Assembly: GCF_004355005.1 (NCBI RefSeq)
Contig: NZ_SMSJ01000006.1
Span: 124,001 to 188,000 of the forward strand
Source of the DNA: Dankookia rubra
Lineage (GTDB): Bacteria; Pseudomonadota; Alphaproteobacteria; Acetobacterales; Acetobacteraceae
DNA: 64,000 nt
Direction of reading: 5' to 3'
Below the pieces are notes generated by a model. That model saw nothing but the letters and a program-made list of their open reading frames with translations. It did not search any database and was not told the origin of the DNA. Positions 1 through 8,286 of this stretch are shown piece after piece; positions within the stretch are counted from its first letter, which is position 1; each line of letters begins with the position of its first letter. A program made the translations under genes and the position numbers.

Positions 1-936
1 GAAGGTGCCGTCCGCCGCGACGGCAAGCTCGGCGGTCGAGACATTGTCCCGGGCATGGCTGTCGCTCAGGAAGCTCTCGGTCCGCGTCGCCGTCCAGCGC
101 ACCGGCCGGCCGAGCCGCCGCGCCGCCAGCAGGCAGAGCACATGCTCGGGGAAGGGGCTCTCCTTCATCCCGAAGCCGCCGCCGACATCGGGAGAGACGA
201 TCCGCAGCCGGTTGGAGGGGATACCGAGCGCGAATTCGGCGATCTCGTTCCGCATCACATGCGGCAGCTGCGTGCCGGTATAGAGGGTGTAGCGGTCCTC
301 GATCGGGTCGTGCGTCGCCAGCGCATTCCGCGGCTCCATCGGATTGGCCGAGACGCGGCTGATCCGGTAGTCGAGCGCGACGACATGCGCCGCCCGGGCG
401 AAGGTCGCCTCCACCGCGGCGAAGTCGCCCAAGGAGAAATGGAAACACTCGTTGTCCGGCGCGAAGTCGGGCCAGACCGCCGGCGCGCCCGTGCGCGCCG
501 CCTCGGCCAGGTCGGTGACGGAGGGCAGCGGCTCGTAGCCGACCTCGATCCGCTCGGCCGCATCCTGCGCCGCGGCCGGCGTCGTCGCCACCACGGCGGC
601 CATCGCATCGCCGACATGCCGCACCGCATCGGCCGGCAGCACCCGCCAGGGCGGCTGCACCAGCGGCGAGCCGTCCCGCCGGTGCCGCGGCGTGACACAG
701 CGTAGCCGCGCCGGTATGTCGAGCTCGGCCGCGGTGAGCACCAGCAGCACGCCCGGCATAGCGCGGGCCGCCGTGGTGTCAATGGCGGTGATGCGGGCCG
801 CGGCGTGCGGGGAACGCAGGACGTGCAGGTATGCCGCGCCCGGTGCCGCGATGTCATCGACGAAGCGGCCGGCACCGCGCAGGAAACGCGCATCCTCCAC
901 CCGCCTGACCGGCGCGCCGATGCCGATATCCGTCAT
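1..936 (-). CDS. Molybdopterin-binding subunit of a xanthine dehydrogenase/CoxL-family hydroxylase (N-terminal 312 residues)
   Basis: The reading frame starts at ATG 934-936 behind a purine-rich AAGGGGGAA site and runs off the window edge, so only 312 of roughly 750-800 residues are present. The opening (VRRVEDARFLRG, then GRFVDDI) is the usual start of the large molybdenum-cofactor subunit of CO dehydrogenase/xanthine dehydrogenase enzymes. The VGGGFGMK motif near residue 270 is the typical Moco-contact glycine loop. The family hydroxylates aldehydes, N-heterocycles, purines or CO. The substrate-specific active-site loop and the other subunits are not visible. It is divergent from the TetR gene, which could control it. 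Confidence 0.88.
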   Translation of the reverse strand, partial: MTDIGIGAPVRRVEDARFLRGAGRFVDDIAAPGAAYLHVLRSPHAAARITAIDTTAARAMPGVLLVLTAAELDIPARLRCVTPRHRRDGSPLVQPPWRVLPADAVRHVGDAMAAVVATTPAAAQDAAERIEVGYEPLPSVTDLAEAARTGAPAVWPDFAPDNECFHFSLGDFAAVEATFARAAHVVALDYRISRVSANPMEPRNALATHDPIEDRYTLYTGTQLPHVMRNEIAEFALGIPSNRLRIVSPDVGGGFGMKESPFPEHVLCLLAARRLGRPVRWTATRTESFLSDSHARDNVSTAELAVAADGTF

Positions 937-1038
937 GTCGCATTTCCCCCTTCGCGTCTTGTCCGGGATGCTAGCCGAAGTCGGGCGGATCGCCGAAGCC
1001 CCTTGCCCGATCGCCGCGCAGGGTTTTTCCTGGGCGGC

Positions 1039-1647
1039 ATGTCGAGTTCCAGCGACGTCACTGAGGCCGGCCGGCGCGCCCAGACCAAGGCGCGGAACCG
1101 GGAGGCCATCCTGGCCGCCGCGCGACGCGCCTTCGCCGAGCAGGGTTACGAAGCCGTCAGCGTGCGCGACATCATACGCGCCACCGACCTCGCCTCCGGC
1201 ACCTTCTACAACTACTTCCGTTCCAAGGAGGAGATCGCCCGCGCGCTGGCGGCCGATGCGGCGCAGCGGCTGCGTCCGCTGCTGCGGGCGGAACGCGCGA
1301 AGGCGATGGACCTGGAAGCCTGGCTGGGTGGTGCGCTGCGCGCCTATTTCCATTTTCTGGTCGAGGAATACGGCGGCACCGCCGCAGGCCCGCCGCATGT
1401 GCGGATGGACGCGACCCCGGCGCAGCGCGCGGTCTTCGAGGAAATCCGCGAATCTCTCACCGGCATCCTCGGCGACCGGCTCGCCCCCGGGGCCGATACC
1501 GCCTATCTGACGGCGGGGGCGATCGGCATCGCCCGCTATATCGGCGAACAGATGCTGCGGCGTGCGCCGCCCGATCCGGACGGCGCCGCGCGTTTCGCGG
1601 TGCGGCTGATCCTGCACGGGCTGCCCACGGCGGCCCGGGAGGGCTGA
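1039..1647 (+). CDS. TetR/AcrR-family transcriptional regulator
   Basis: A 202-residue protein. Residues about 15-65 form the TetR DNA-binding domain: an AILAAARRAFAEQGYEAVSVRDI helix block, then TDLASGTFYNYFRSKEE, the recognition helix and its flank. The C-terminal half is a variable ligand-binding domain with no recognisable specificity. The start at 1039 was chosen because the homology begins just after it; upstream in-frame codons would add non-conserved residues, and no strong ribosome site is visible. It is divergent from the molybdenum hydroxylase gene and convergent with the CYP153 gene, whose stop codon begins at the next base. Ligand and targets are unknown; either neighbour could be regulated. 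Confidence 0.9.
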   Translation: MSSSSDVTEAGRRAQTKARNREAILAAARRAFAEQGYEAVSVRDIIRATDLASGTFYNYFRSKEEIARALAADAAQRLRPLLRAERAKAMDLEAWLGGALRAYFHFLVEEYGGTAAGPPHVRMDATPAQRAVFEEIRESLTGILGDRLAPGADTAYLTAGAIGIARYIGEQMLRRAPPDPDGAARFAVRLILHGLPTAAREG

Positions 1648-2901
1648 TCAGCCGGGGATACGCACCGGCAGGTCGGTGATCCCGTGCACGAAGGAGGAGA
1701 AGACGCGCTTCGGCTCGCCGACCACCTCGATCCGGTCGAAGCGCTTCAGGATCTCCTCCCACAGGATCTTCAATTGCAGCTCCGCCAGCCGGTTGCCGAC
1801 GCAGCGGTGGATGCCGAAGCCGAAGGACAGATGCTGGCGCGGCCGCTTGCGGTCGATGATGAAGCGCTCCGGCTCTTCGATCGCCTCCGGGTCGCGGTTG
1901 CCGGAGATGTACCACATGACCACCTTGTCGCCGGCCTTGATGCGCTGGCCGCCGAGCTCGACGTCCTGCACCGCGGTGCGGCGCATATGCGCAAGCGGCG
2001 TCTGGTAGCGGATGATCTCCGGCACCATGGTCTCGATCAGTCCCGGGTTGGCCCGCAGTTTGGCGTATTCGCCGGGATTCCGGTCGAGGAACAGCACGCC
2101 GCCGCTGATCGAATTACGCGTGGTGTCATTGCCGCCGACGATCAGCAGGATCAGGTTGCCGAGGTATTCGCGCGGCGTCATGTTCCGCGTCGCCTCGCCG
2201 TGCGCCAGCATGGAGATCAGGTCCGGCCGCGGATCGGCATTCACCCGCTGGTTCCACAGGTCGGTGAAATAGGCGAGGCATTCGGCGAAGACTTCCTCGC
2301 GCTTCGCCTCCGAGTCGATGTAGCCGCCGGCCTCGGGCGCCGCCGTCGCGCAATCCGACCAGAAGCTCAGCTTGCGGCGGTCCTCGTAGGGGAAGTCGAA
2401 CAGCGTCGCCAGCATCGTCACCGTCAGCTCGATCGAGACATGCTCGACCCAGTTGAAGGTCTCGTTGCGCGGCAGGCCGTCCAGGATCGTGCAGACCCGG
2501 TCGCGGATGATGCCTTCCAGCTTCGCCAAGTTGGCGGGAGCGACGATCGGCTGCACCACCTTGCGCTGATCGTCGTGCCGCGGCGGGTCCATGGCGATGA
2601 ACATCGGCAGCTGCAGCTCCTTCGGCCGGTCGCGGATGGAGATGCCACCGAAGCCGCTGTCGGAGCTGAACGCCTTATGGTTCACCTCGACCGCCATGAT
2701 GTCCTTGTACTTGGTCACCGACCAGTAGGGGCCGAACATCGGGCTGGTGGTGCTGTAGTGCACCGGCGCGTCGCGCCGCAGCCGCGCGAAGGTCGGCCAC
2801 ATCGTATCGTCCTGGAAGCGCGCCGGGTTGCCCGGGTCGAGCTGGTCGAGCGGCGTGGTCCAGGCATCGGCATGCGGATCGTAGCTGACGGGGGCGTTCA
2901 T
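1648..2901 (-). CDS. Cytochrome P450, CYP153 family (alkane/fatty acid terminal hydroxylase)
   Basis: A 417-residue soluble bacterial P450. The I-helix oxygen-activation motif GGNDTT lies at 256-261, the ExxR pair at E295/R298, and the haem loop FGFGIHRCVG puts the haem-ligand Cys at 367. Segments such as VGGNDTTRNS, PLAHMRRTA and LAELQLKILWEEILKRFDRI match the CYP153 family, which hydroxylates n-alkanes, fatty acids or cyclic alkanes at the terminal carbon using a ferredoxin and ferredoxin reductase. Both partners lie directly upstream in the same operon (13-nt gap to the ferredoxin). A GGGAGAG site precedes the ATG. The family call is strong; the exact substrate is inferred. Confidence 0.94.
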   Translation of the reverse strand: MNAPVSYDPHADAWTTPLDQLDPGNPARFQDDTMWPTFARLRRDAPVHYSTTSPMFGPYWSVTKYKDIMAVEVNHKAFSSDSGFGGISIRDRPKELQLPMFIAMDPPRHDDQRKVVQPIVAPANLAKLEGIIRDRVCTILDGLPRNETFNWVEHVSIELTVTMLATLFDFPYEDRRKLSFWSDCATAAPEAGGYIDSEAKREEVFAECLAYFTDLWNQRVNADPRPDLISMLAHGEATRNMTPREYLGNLILLIVGGNDTTRNSISGGVLFLDRNPGEYAKLRANPGLIETMVPEIIRYQTPLAHMRRTAVQDVELGGQRIKAGDKVVMWYISGNRDPEAIEEPERFIIDRKRPRQHLSFGFGIHRCVGNRLAELQLKILWEEILKRFDRIEVVGEPKRVFSSFVHGITDLPVRIPG

Positions 2902-2914
2902 CGCTTACTCTCCC

Positions 2915-3235
2915 TCAGTGCTGGGCTTCGGGCAGCCGGACGACAAGGCCATCGAGCGCCGCGCTCATCGTGATCTGGCAGGACAGGCGCGAGTTCGGCT
3001 GGGCCGTCGCGGCGAAGCTCAGCATGCTCGCCTCTTGCTCGCTCGGCTCGCCGGTCCGCTCCAGCCAGGCTTCCTCGACGAAGACGTGGCAGGTGGCGCA
3101 GGCGCATTCGCCGCCGCAATCGGCGTCGATCCCCGGCACGCCGTTGTCCACCGCGCCGCGCATGACCGAAAGCCCCTCCTCCAGCTCGACCTGATGCGCG
3201 GTGCCATCGTGCTCGATATAGGTGACCTGCGGCAT
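2915..3235 (-). CDS. [2Fe-2S] ferredoxin of the CYP153 system
   Basis: A 106-residue putidaredoxin/adrenodoxin-type ferredoxin. Cluster ligands are C40, C46, C49 and C86 (CX5CX2C plus a distal Cys), with an additional C44. The length and the C-terminal SCQI motif fit the P450-donor class. It would shuttle single electrons from the FAD reductase encoded 28 nt upstream to the P450 encoded 13 nt downstream. The start at 3235 follows an AGGGAAG ribosome site. Confidence 0.94.
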   Translation of the reverse strand: MPQVTYIEHDGTAHQVELEEGLSVMRGAVDNGVPGIDADCGGECACATCHVFVEEAWLERTGEPSEQEASMLSFAATAQPNSRLSCQITMSAALDGLVVRLPEAQH

Positions 3236-3263
3236 GGACGTCTTCCCTGTGTCTCGTTCTTGC

Positions 3264-4496
3264 TTAAGCGGTGAGGTCGCGCAGCGGCTGTGCCGCGTCG
3301 CGCAGGATGGCCGGCGCCACCCGCGCCTGCCTTGCCACCAGCATGCGCCCTGCCATGAACTCGGCTGGGGCATTGACGGCTTCCACCGCCAGCACGCGAT
3401 GCTCGGGGTCGAGGTGGAATACGGCGAAACCGGGGGCCCCGCTGTCGCCGCGAACCACCGCCTCGTGCACGTCGAAGGCGAGGCCCGCCATCTGCAACCG
3501 CAACTCGAACTGGTCGGACCAGAACCACGGAACCTCGGGTGGCGGCGGGGCGCGGCCACAGATATCGGCGGCGGCCTGCTTGGCCTGCTCGATCGCGTTC
3601 GGCACGCTTTCCAGCCGTCCCGTGCGGCCATACAGGGGCAGGGGCCGCTGGGTGCAGTCGCCAATGGCGTAGATGGACGGGTCGCTGCTGCGCGCCGCCA
3701 AGTCCACCACCACGCCGCCGGCGCAATCCAGCCCGGCCGCCTCGGCCAGTTCCGTGTTCGGCACCGCGCCGATGCCGACCAGCACCGTGTCACAGGGGAT
3801 GCGGGTGCCGTCCGCCAGCAGCACGGCCCGCGCCGCGCCGCCCTCGCCCTCGATCGCAGCAACCTCGACGCCGGTCAGGATTTCGACGCCGCGGGCCCGG
3901 TGCTGTGCCTCCAGGAAGGCCGAGAGCGTGTGGCCGGCGACGCGCGCCAGCACGCGCGCCTCGCGCTCGATCACCAAAGCCTCGGCACCCAGAGCTCGGG
4001 CGGAGGCCGCGACCTCCAGCCCAATATAGCCGCCGCCGATCACCGCCAGGCGCGCCCCCGGGCCGAGCGCCGCGTGCAATGCATCGGCATCGGCGGTGCC
4101 GCGCAGGGCCATCACGCCGGCGAGCTCCGCGCCGGGCAGCGGCAACGCACGCGGTCGTGCCCCAAGTGCCAGGATCAGCCGGTCATAGCCCAGCACCGCG
4201 CCGTCCGAGAGCGTCACCCGCCGCGCCGCACGATCCACCCTGACGACCCGCGTGCCGAGCCGCATCTCGATGGTCTGCTGGGCGTAGAAGCGGGCCGGGC
4301 GCAAGGCCAGGCTCTCGGCCGTTGCCTCGCCCTTCAGCCAGGCCTTGGACAGGGGTGGGCGCTGATACGGGGCGTTCGGCTCCTCGCCCACCAGCACGAT
4401 GCTGCCCTTCCAGCCATATTGGCGCAGGAAGGCTGCAGCCGAGCCGCCGGCATGCCCGGCACCGGCGATGACAATGCGTGGCGGATCCTGGCTCAC
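3264..4496 (-). CDS. FAD-dependent NAD(P)H:ferredoxin reductase
   Basis: A 410-residue protein of the putidaredoxin/rubredoxin reductase family. The FAD-binding dinucleotide fold GAGHAG is at 12-17, the NAD-binding GGGYIG at 154-159 and the FAD-contact YAIGDC at 276-281, followed by the C-terminal interface domain. It is first in the CYP153 operon (reductase, ferredoxin, P450), giving a complete electron chain. The start is GTG at 4494-4496, preceded by AGGAGGG about 11 nt upstream; there is no better ATG in frame. It is divergent from the receiver-domain gene, so the 255-nt gap should carry the operon promoter. Confidence 0.92.
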   Translation of the reverse strand: MSQDPPRIVIAGAGHAGGSAAAFLRQYGWKGSIVLVGEEPNAPYQRPPLSKAWLKGEATAESLALRPARFYAQQTIEMRLGTRVVRVDRAARRVTLSDGAVLGYDRLILALGARPRALPLPGAELAGVMALRGTADADALHAALGPGARLAVIGGGYIGLEVAASARALGAEALVIEREARVLARVAGHTLSAFLEAQHRARGVEILTGVEVAAIEGEGGAARAVLLADGTRIPCDTVLVGIGAVPNTELAEAAGLDCAGGVVVDLAARSSDPSIYAIGDCTQRPLPLYGRTGRLESVPNAIEQAKQAAADICGRAPPPPEVPWFWSDQFELRLQMAGLAFDVHEAVVRGDSGAPGFAVFHLDPEHRVLAVEAVNAPAEFMAGRMLVARQARVAPAILRDAAQPLRDLTA

Positions 4497-4751
4497 GCGG
4501 TAGGTGTCCCTCCTGGTTGGCGGGATGACACACCGAAGGTGACGCCTGCGTCAAGAATGGCCGCGGTGCCGACAGCGGCCGGGAGGAAGGACGGGCCGAC
4601 GCCGGAACGGGTCCGGGTGCGGCGCGAAACCCGCACGGTTTCCTGGGGGCAGCGGGGCGGGGTTTCACGTTCTGCTGCGATGGCGAACGCGCTGGCGGTC
4701 ATGGCGTATATAGACGCTGAACCCCCCGATGGACCTAAAGCAAGGCGAGTT
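4497..4751. promoter_or_regulatory. Divergent intergenic region between the CYP153 operon and the receiver-domain gene
   Basis: This gap must hold the promoters of both divergent units. A 7-bp inverted repeat (GAAACCC at 4626-4632, GGGTTTC at 4660-4666, 27-nt spacer) and an AT-rich TATATAGA island near 4708-4715 are visible. No convincing -35/-10 pair or named operator can be assigned. Confidence 0.3.
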
Positions 4752-5111
4752 ATGCGGAGACGGCGTATACTGATCGTTGAGGACGATCCCATGGTGGCGC
4801 TCGACCTCGAGGCGATCGTGCTCGGGGCCACGGATGCGGATGTTGCGGTGGCGAATTCGGTGAAGGAGGCCAGCCGCGCGCTGAGCGAGGCGGAATTCGA
4901 CGCCGCGCTGCTGGATATCGACGTGTTGGATGGCAAGACCTTCCCGGTCGCGCATCTGCTGGCTGAATGCGGAACGCCCTTCGCCTTTGTCTCCGGGGCG
5001 AGGCGGGAGGAGGTGCCACTGCCGCTGCGGCAGGCGCCATTCCTTCCCAAGCCATACGATCCCCAGGATATCGAGCGAACGTTCCTGGCCGGGCTGGCGA
5101 GTCGGGGTTGA
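4752..5111 (+). CDS. Single-domain CheY-like response regulator
   Basis: A 119-residue receiver domain with no output domain. The acidic pocket is E10/D11/D12, the phospho-acceptor D55 (LLDID), the conserved S81 and K100 (FLPKPYD). The ATG at 4752 follows AAGG six nt upstream; an in-frame ATG at 4680 would add 24 poorly conserved residues. It sits 79 nt before a GAF-PAS-PAS-HWE kinase in the same direction, so the two probably form a signalling pair. Single-domain receivers next to HWE kinases often act as phosphate sinks or relays in alphaproteobacteria; that role is inference here. Confidence 0.87.
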   Translation: MRRRRILIVEDDPMVALDLEAIVLGATDADVAVANSVKEASRALSEAEFDAALLDIDVLDGKTFPVAHLLAECGTPFAFVSGARREEVPLPLRQAPFLPKPYDPQDIERTFLAGLASRG

Positions 5112-5190
5112 GACTTCGATCGGCGGCCGGTGCTGGGGCTCTACCCTGCCCGGAGCAGCCGGCGCGAGGGCCGGAAGGAAAGATACCATC

Positions 5191-7131
5191 ATGATGCCGG
5201 CCGGATTCGAGCCAGGCCAAACCGCAGCCGCGCCGACCGTTTGGGACGAACGGGCGCGGCTTGCGGCGCTGGACAGCTACTCCATTCTTGATACTCATCC
5301 GGAACAAGCATTTGATGAGGTGGTGCGGCTGGCGTCACAGATCTGTGACGCACCCTTTGCCGTGGTGAACCTGATTGCCGAGGAGCGGCAATTCTTCAAG
5401 GCGGAGATCGGGCTGGGAGTGCGGGAGACGCCGCTCGACGTCTCGATCTGTGCCCATGCGCTGCTGCGGCCCGGGCTCTTCGTGGTGACCGACACCACGC
5501 GGGATGCCCGCTTCGCCTGCAACCCGCTGGTTACCGGCGCGCCGCACCTGCGCTTCTATGCGGGCGCCCTGCTGGAGACGGAGGAGGGGCTGCCGCTCGG
5601 CACGCTCTGTGTCCTGGACCGGGAGCCACGGCCGGAGGGACTGACCCAGCAGCAGGCCTTCGCCCTGCAGGTGCTGGCTCGGCAGGTGATGTCGCAGCTG
5701 GAGCTGCGGCGGGCGCTGAAGGCGCGGGAGGCCGATGCCGCCGCGATCGCCGAGTCCGAGCGGCAGTTCCGCATCCTGGCGGACAGCATGCCGCAGATGG
5801 TCTGGGCTACCCAGCCCGACGGGTTCCACGACTACTACAACCAGCGCTGGTACGAATTCACCGGCATGCCGGCCGGCTCCACCGACGGCGTCGCCTGGAA
5901 CGGCATGTTCCACCCGGACGACCAAGTGCGGGCCTGGGCGCGTTGGCGGCACTCGCTAGAGACCGGCGTGCCCTACGAGATCGAGTACCGGCTGCGCCGT
6001 GCCGACGGCGTCTATCGCTGGACCCTCGGCCGTGCCTTGCCGGTGCGGGACCAGCAAGGCCGCATCATCCGCTGGTTCGGCACCTGCACCGACATCGAGG
6101 AGCAGAAGCAGGTCGAAGAGCGGCTCCGCATCAGCGAGGAGCGGCTGCGGCTGGCGCTCAGCGCGGCCGAGATGGTGGGCGCCTGGGTCTGGGACGTGCC
6201 GGCCAACCGGATCACCGCTGATCCCGGCTATGCCAGGCTGTTTTCGGTAACGCCGGAGGCGGTCGCCGCCGGACTGCCGATCGAGACCTTGCTGCCGGCG
6301 ATCCATCCGGCAGACCTGCCCGCGACCGAGGCGGCGATCAACGCCGCCCTGGCCGGCACGCAGGACGGCGCCTTCGAGGCCGAGTACCGCGTGCTGCTGA
6401 AGGATGGCAGCATCCGCTGGGTTGCGGCGCGCGGCCGTTGCGAGCACGACCGGGCCGGGCAGCCCACGCGCTTCCCCGGCGTTGTGGTCGACGTGACCGA
6501 GCGCCGCCAGGCGGAGGAGGCGAAGGAGCTGCTGGCGCTGGAGCTCTCGCACCGCATCAAGAACATCTTCACCGTGGTCGGCGGCATGGTCTCACTCTCG
6601 GCGATGAACGCCTCGGCCGAGACGCGGAGTTTCGCGGGCGTGCTGCGGCGGCGGCTGAATGCGCTGGCGACGGCGCATGAATATGTCCGGCCGCACGGAC
6701 CGGATTCCCGCCCGGCGGAGCTCGAGACCACGCTGCACGGGCTGCTCGGCAAGCTGCTGGCGCCCTATGCGGAATTGAGCGGCGAGCGCGTGCGCGTGCT
6801 GGGCGACGACGCGCCGATCGGGGTCAAGGCGGCGACCTCGCTGGCGCTGATCCTGCACGAGCTGGCGACCAATGCGGCGAAGTACGGCGCACTGGTCGGC
6901 CCGGAAGGCTGCGTCACCATCACCGGCGAACGGCATGACGGGCGGCTGACGCTGACTTGGCAGGAACGCGGCGGCCCGGCGGTGGAAGGCCCGCCTGAGC
7001 GCCGCGGCTTCGGCACGGTGCTGGCGGAACGCGGCGCGATCACCCAGCTCGGTGGCAGCATCGCGCATGACTGGGCGGCGGCTGGACTGACCTTGCGGCT
7101 GGACGTGCCGCTGGAGCGGCTGGCGCATTGA
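5191..7131 (+). CDS. GAF-PAS-PAS sensor histidine kinase, HWE family
   Basis: A 646-residue soluble sensor kinase with no transmembrane segment. A GAF domain spans about 25-170, two PAS/PAC domains about 190-310 and 315-440, and the HWE/HisKA_2 kinase core about 445-640. The phospho-acceptor is H454 in LSHRIKN. The ATP-binding N-box is HELATNAAKYGAL (N561), and W590-x-E592 followed by GGP is the W-E signature of HWE kinases. It starts at ATG 5191 behind GGAAGGAAAG. PAS domains could bind a flavin or haem, but no LOV cysteine motif is seen. The upstream receiver is the likely partner. Two strong hairpins follow the stop. Confidence 0.92.
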   Translation: MMPAGFEPGQTAAAPTVWDERARLAALDSYSILDTHPEQAFDEVVRLASQICDAPFAVVNLIAEERQFFKAEIGLGVRETPLDVSICAHALLRPGLFVVTDTTRDARFACNPLVTGAPHLRFYAGALLETEEGLPLGTLCVLDREPRPEGLTQQQAFALQVLARQVMSQLELRRALKAREADAAAIAESERQFRILADSMPQMVWATQPDGFHDYYNQRWYEFTGMPAGSTDGVAWNGMFHPDDQVRAWARWRHSLETGVPYEIEYRLRRADGVYRWTLGRALPVRDQQGRIIRWFGTCTDIEEQKQVEERLRISEERLRLALSAAEMVGAWVWDVPANRITADPGYARLFSVTPEAVAAGLPIETLLPAIHPADLPATEAAINAALAGTQDGAFEAEYRVLLKDGSIRWVAARGRCEHDRAGQPTRFPGVVVDVTERRQAEEAKELLALELSHRIKNIFTVVGGMVSLSAMNASAETRSFAGVLRRRLNALATAHEYVRPHGPDSRPAELETTLHGLLGKLLAPYAELSGERVRVLGDDAPIGVKAATSLALILHELATNAAKYGALVGPEGCVTITGERHDGRLTLTWQERGGPAVEGPPERRGFGTVLAERGAITQLGGSIAHDWAAAGLTLRLDVPLERLAH

Positions 7132-7137
7132 TGGGCG

Positions 7138-7174
7138 GGGCTTGGGAAGGGAAGGGTGTTCCCTCCCCAAGCCC
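7138..7174 (+). terminator. Hairpin after the histidine kinase gene
   Basis: GGGCTTGGG (7138-7146) pairs with CCCAAGCCC (7166-7174). An inner AGGGAA/TTCCCT adds 6 bp after one mismatch, leaving a 5-nt loop. It starts six bases after the stop codon, and a T-rich stretch lies downstream. Confidence 0.6.
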
Positions 7175-7244
7175 TGCCGTTCCTTTTCGTGAGCCTTGCA
7201 CTCGCCGCGTGTCGGCTGCCGCCTGAGAAAAGTAGATGAGGGGT

Positions 7245-7274
7245 CCGGGGAGAATACCTTCTCCCCGGCCTTTT
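7245..7274. terminator. Rho-independent terminator-like hairpin between convergent genes
   Basis: A perfect 10-bp stem, CCGGGGAGAA (7245-7254) with TTCTCCCCGG (7259-7268), and a 4-nt loop. TTTT follows on the plus strand. On the minus strand the downstream sequence is pyrimidine-rich, so it may work in both directions. It separates the kinase gene from the convergent hydrolase gene. Confidence 0.7.
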
Positions 7275-8286
7275 AACTGTCGAGGAGTTCCCGCACTGCC
7301 GCCTTGACGAAGGCCGCATCCGCCGGGTTCGGCTGCGGGTTGCCGGCGCGGTGGCCCCAGATGCTCGGGATCGGCAGCAGCCTGCCGTGCCTCAGATACG
7401 GCAGCTCCGCCACGTTGTCGGCGACGCGGAAATAGAGGTCGGTCTCGCCCGGCATCAGCAGCACCCGCGCTTCGATCGCCGAGAGTGCCTTGGCCAGGTC
7501 GCCGCCGAAGCGCGGATGGTCGCTGATGTCGCCGGCGTCCCAGATGCGAAGCTGGGCCAGCAGGTCTGCGGCGGGGCGGCGGCCGAAGCGCTGTTCCCAG
7601 TCTCGCACCAGGAAGGTCTCCAGATCCGGCGCGCCGAGCGCAGTAAGGTGCAATCCCTCGCGGTAGAAATCCTGGCTCAGCGCCCAGGCGGCATAGCTGC
7701 GGCCGAAGGCGCGCAGCGCCCTGACCGGCTGGGCCGAGAACAGTGCGGTGCCGTCATACTCGGGGGCGGCTTCCAGGATCGCCATCTGGCTCCGCAGGAA
7801 AACCTGATTGTGCACGGCGGTGCGGGCGCTGCCGCAGAGCACCACGGCGCGCGCGACCTCGGCCGAATGCGCCGCGGCCCAGTGATAGGCCTGCTGCGCG
7901 CCCATCGACCAGCCATAGACGCAATGCAGGCGCTTGATCCCCCAAACCTCCCGCAGCAGCCGGCGCTGCGCCGCGACGCTGTCCCAGGAGGTGACGAGGG
8001 CCGGCCAGGGCGCGCAATTGGACGGGGAGGAGGACAGCCCGTTGGTGAACATGTTGGGGATGACGATGAACCAGCGCGTCGGGTCGAGGATGCCGTCCGG
8101 CCCGATCAGCCATTCGAGGTCCGGATGCTGCGCCCCGTAGCTGGTCGGGTACAGCACGACGTTGTCGCGCGCCGCATTCAGGGTCCCGTGCGTCTTCCAG
8201 ACCAGCTTCGCATCCGGCAGCACGCCGCCCTTGTGCAGCGGCACGTCGCCGAGGTGGAAGGTGCCTTCCGCGGTCGGCCAGCTCAT
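7273..8286 (-). CDS. Alpha/beta-fold hydrolase/acyltransferase of the homoserine O-acetyltransferase-like type
   Basis: A 337-residue protein. The early segment (LVWKTHGTLN, then NVVLYPTSYG) and the WSMGAQQAY nucleophile elbow, with Ser127, are typical of the MetX/homoserine acetyltransferase-like branch of alpha/beta hydrolases. A late GETDLYF and a WGHRAGNP segment supply the likely Asp and His. Methionine biosynthesis is not supported by the neighbours, so it may be an esterase or thioesterase. Its ATG overlaps the TGA of the upstream desaturase (ATGA, 8283-8286), so translation is coupled and the two proteins probably act on related acyl substrates. Confidence 0.82.
   Translation of the reverse strand: MSWPTAEGTFHLGDVPLHKGGVLPDAKLVWKTHGTLNAARDNVVLYPTSYGAQHPDLEWLIGPDGILDPTRWFIVIPNMFTNGLSSSPSNCAPWPALVTSWDSVAAQRRLLREVWGIKRLHCVYGWSMGAQQAYHWAAAHSAEVARAVVLCGSARTAVHNQVFLRSQMAILEAAPEYDGTALFSAQPVRALRAFGRSYAAWALSQDFYREGLHLTALGAPDLETFLVRDWEQRFGRRPAADLLAQLRIWDAGDISDHPRFGGDLAKALSAIEARVLLMPGETDLYFRVADNVAELPYLRHGRLLPIPSIWGHRAGNPQPNPADAAFVKAAVRELLDS

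Noticed and set aside
937-1038. TetR operator between the divergent molybdenum hydroxylase and tetR genes
   Set aside because: Only short GGCG/CGCC repeats are visible, which are common in DNA of this composition, and no extended palindrome was found.
4604-4630. A general-stress (EcfG-type GGAAC...CGTT) promoter near the HWE kinase
   Set aside because: GGAAC is present at 4604-4608, but no CGTT follows at 16-17 nt, and no phyR, nepR or ecfG gene is in the window.
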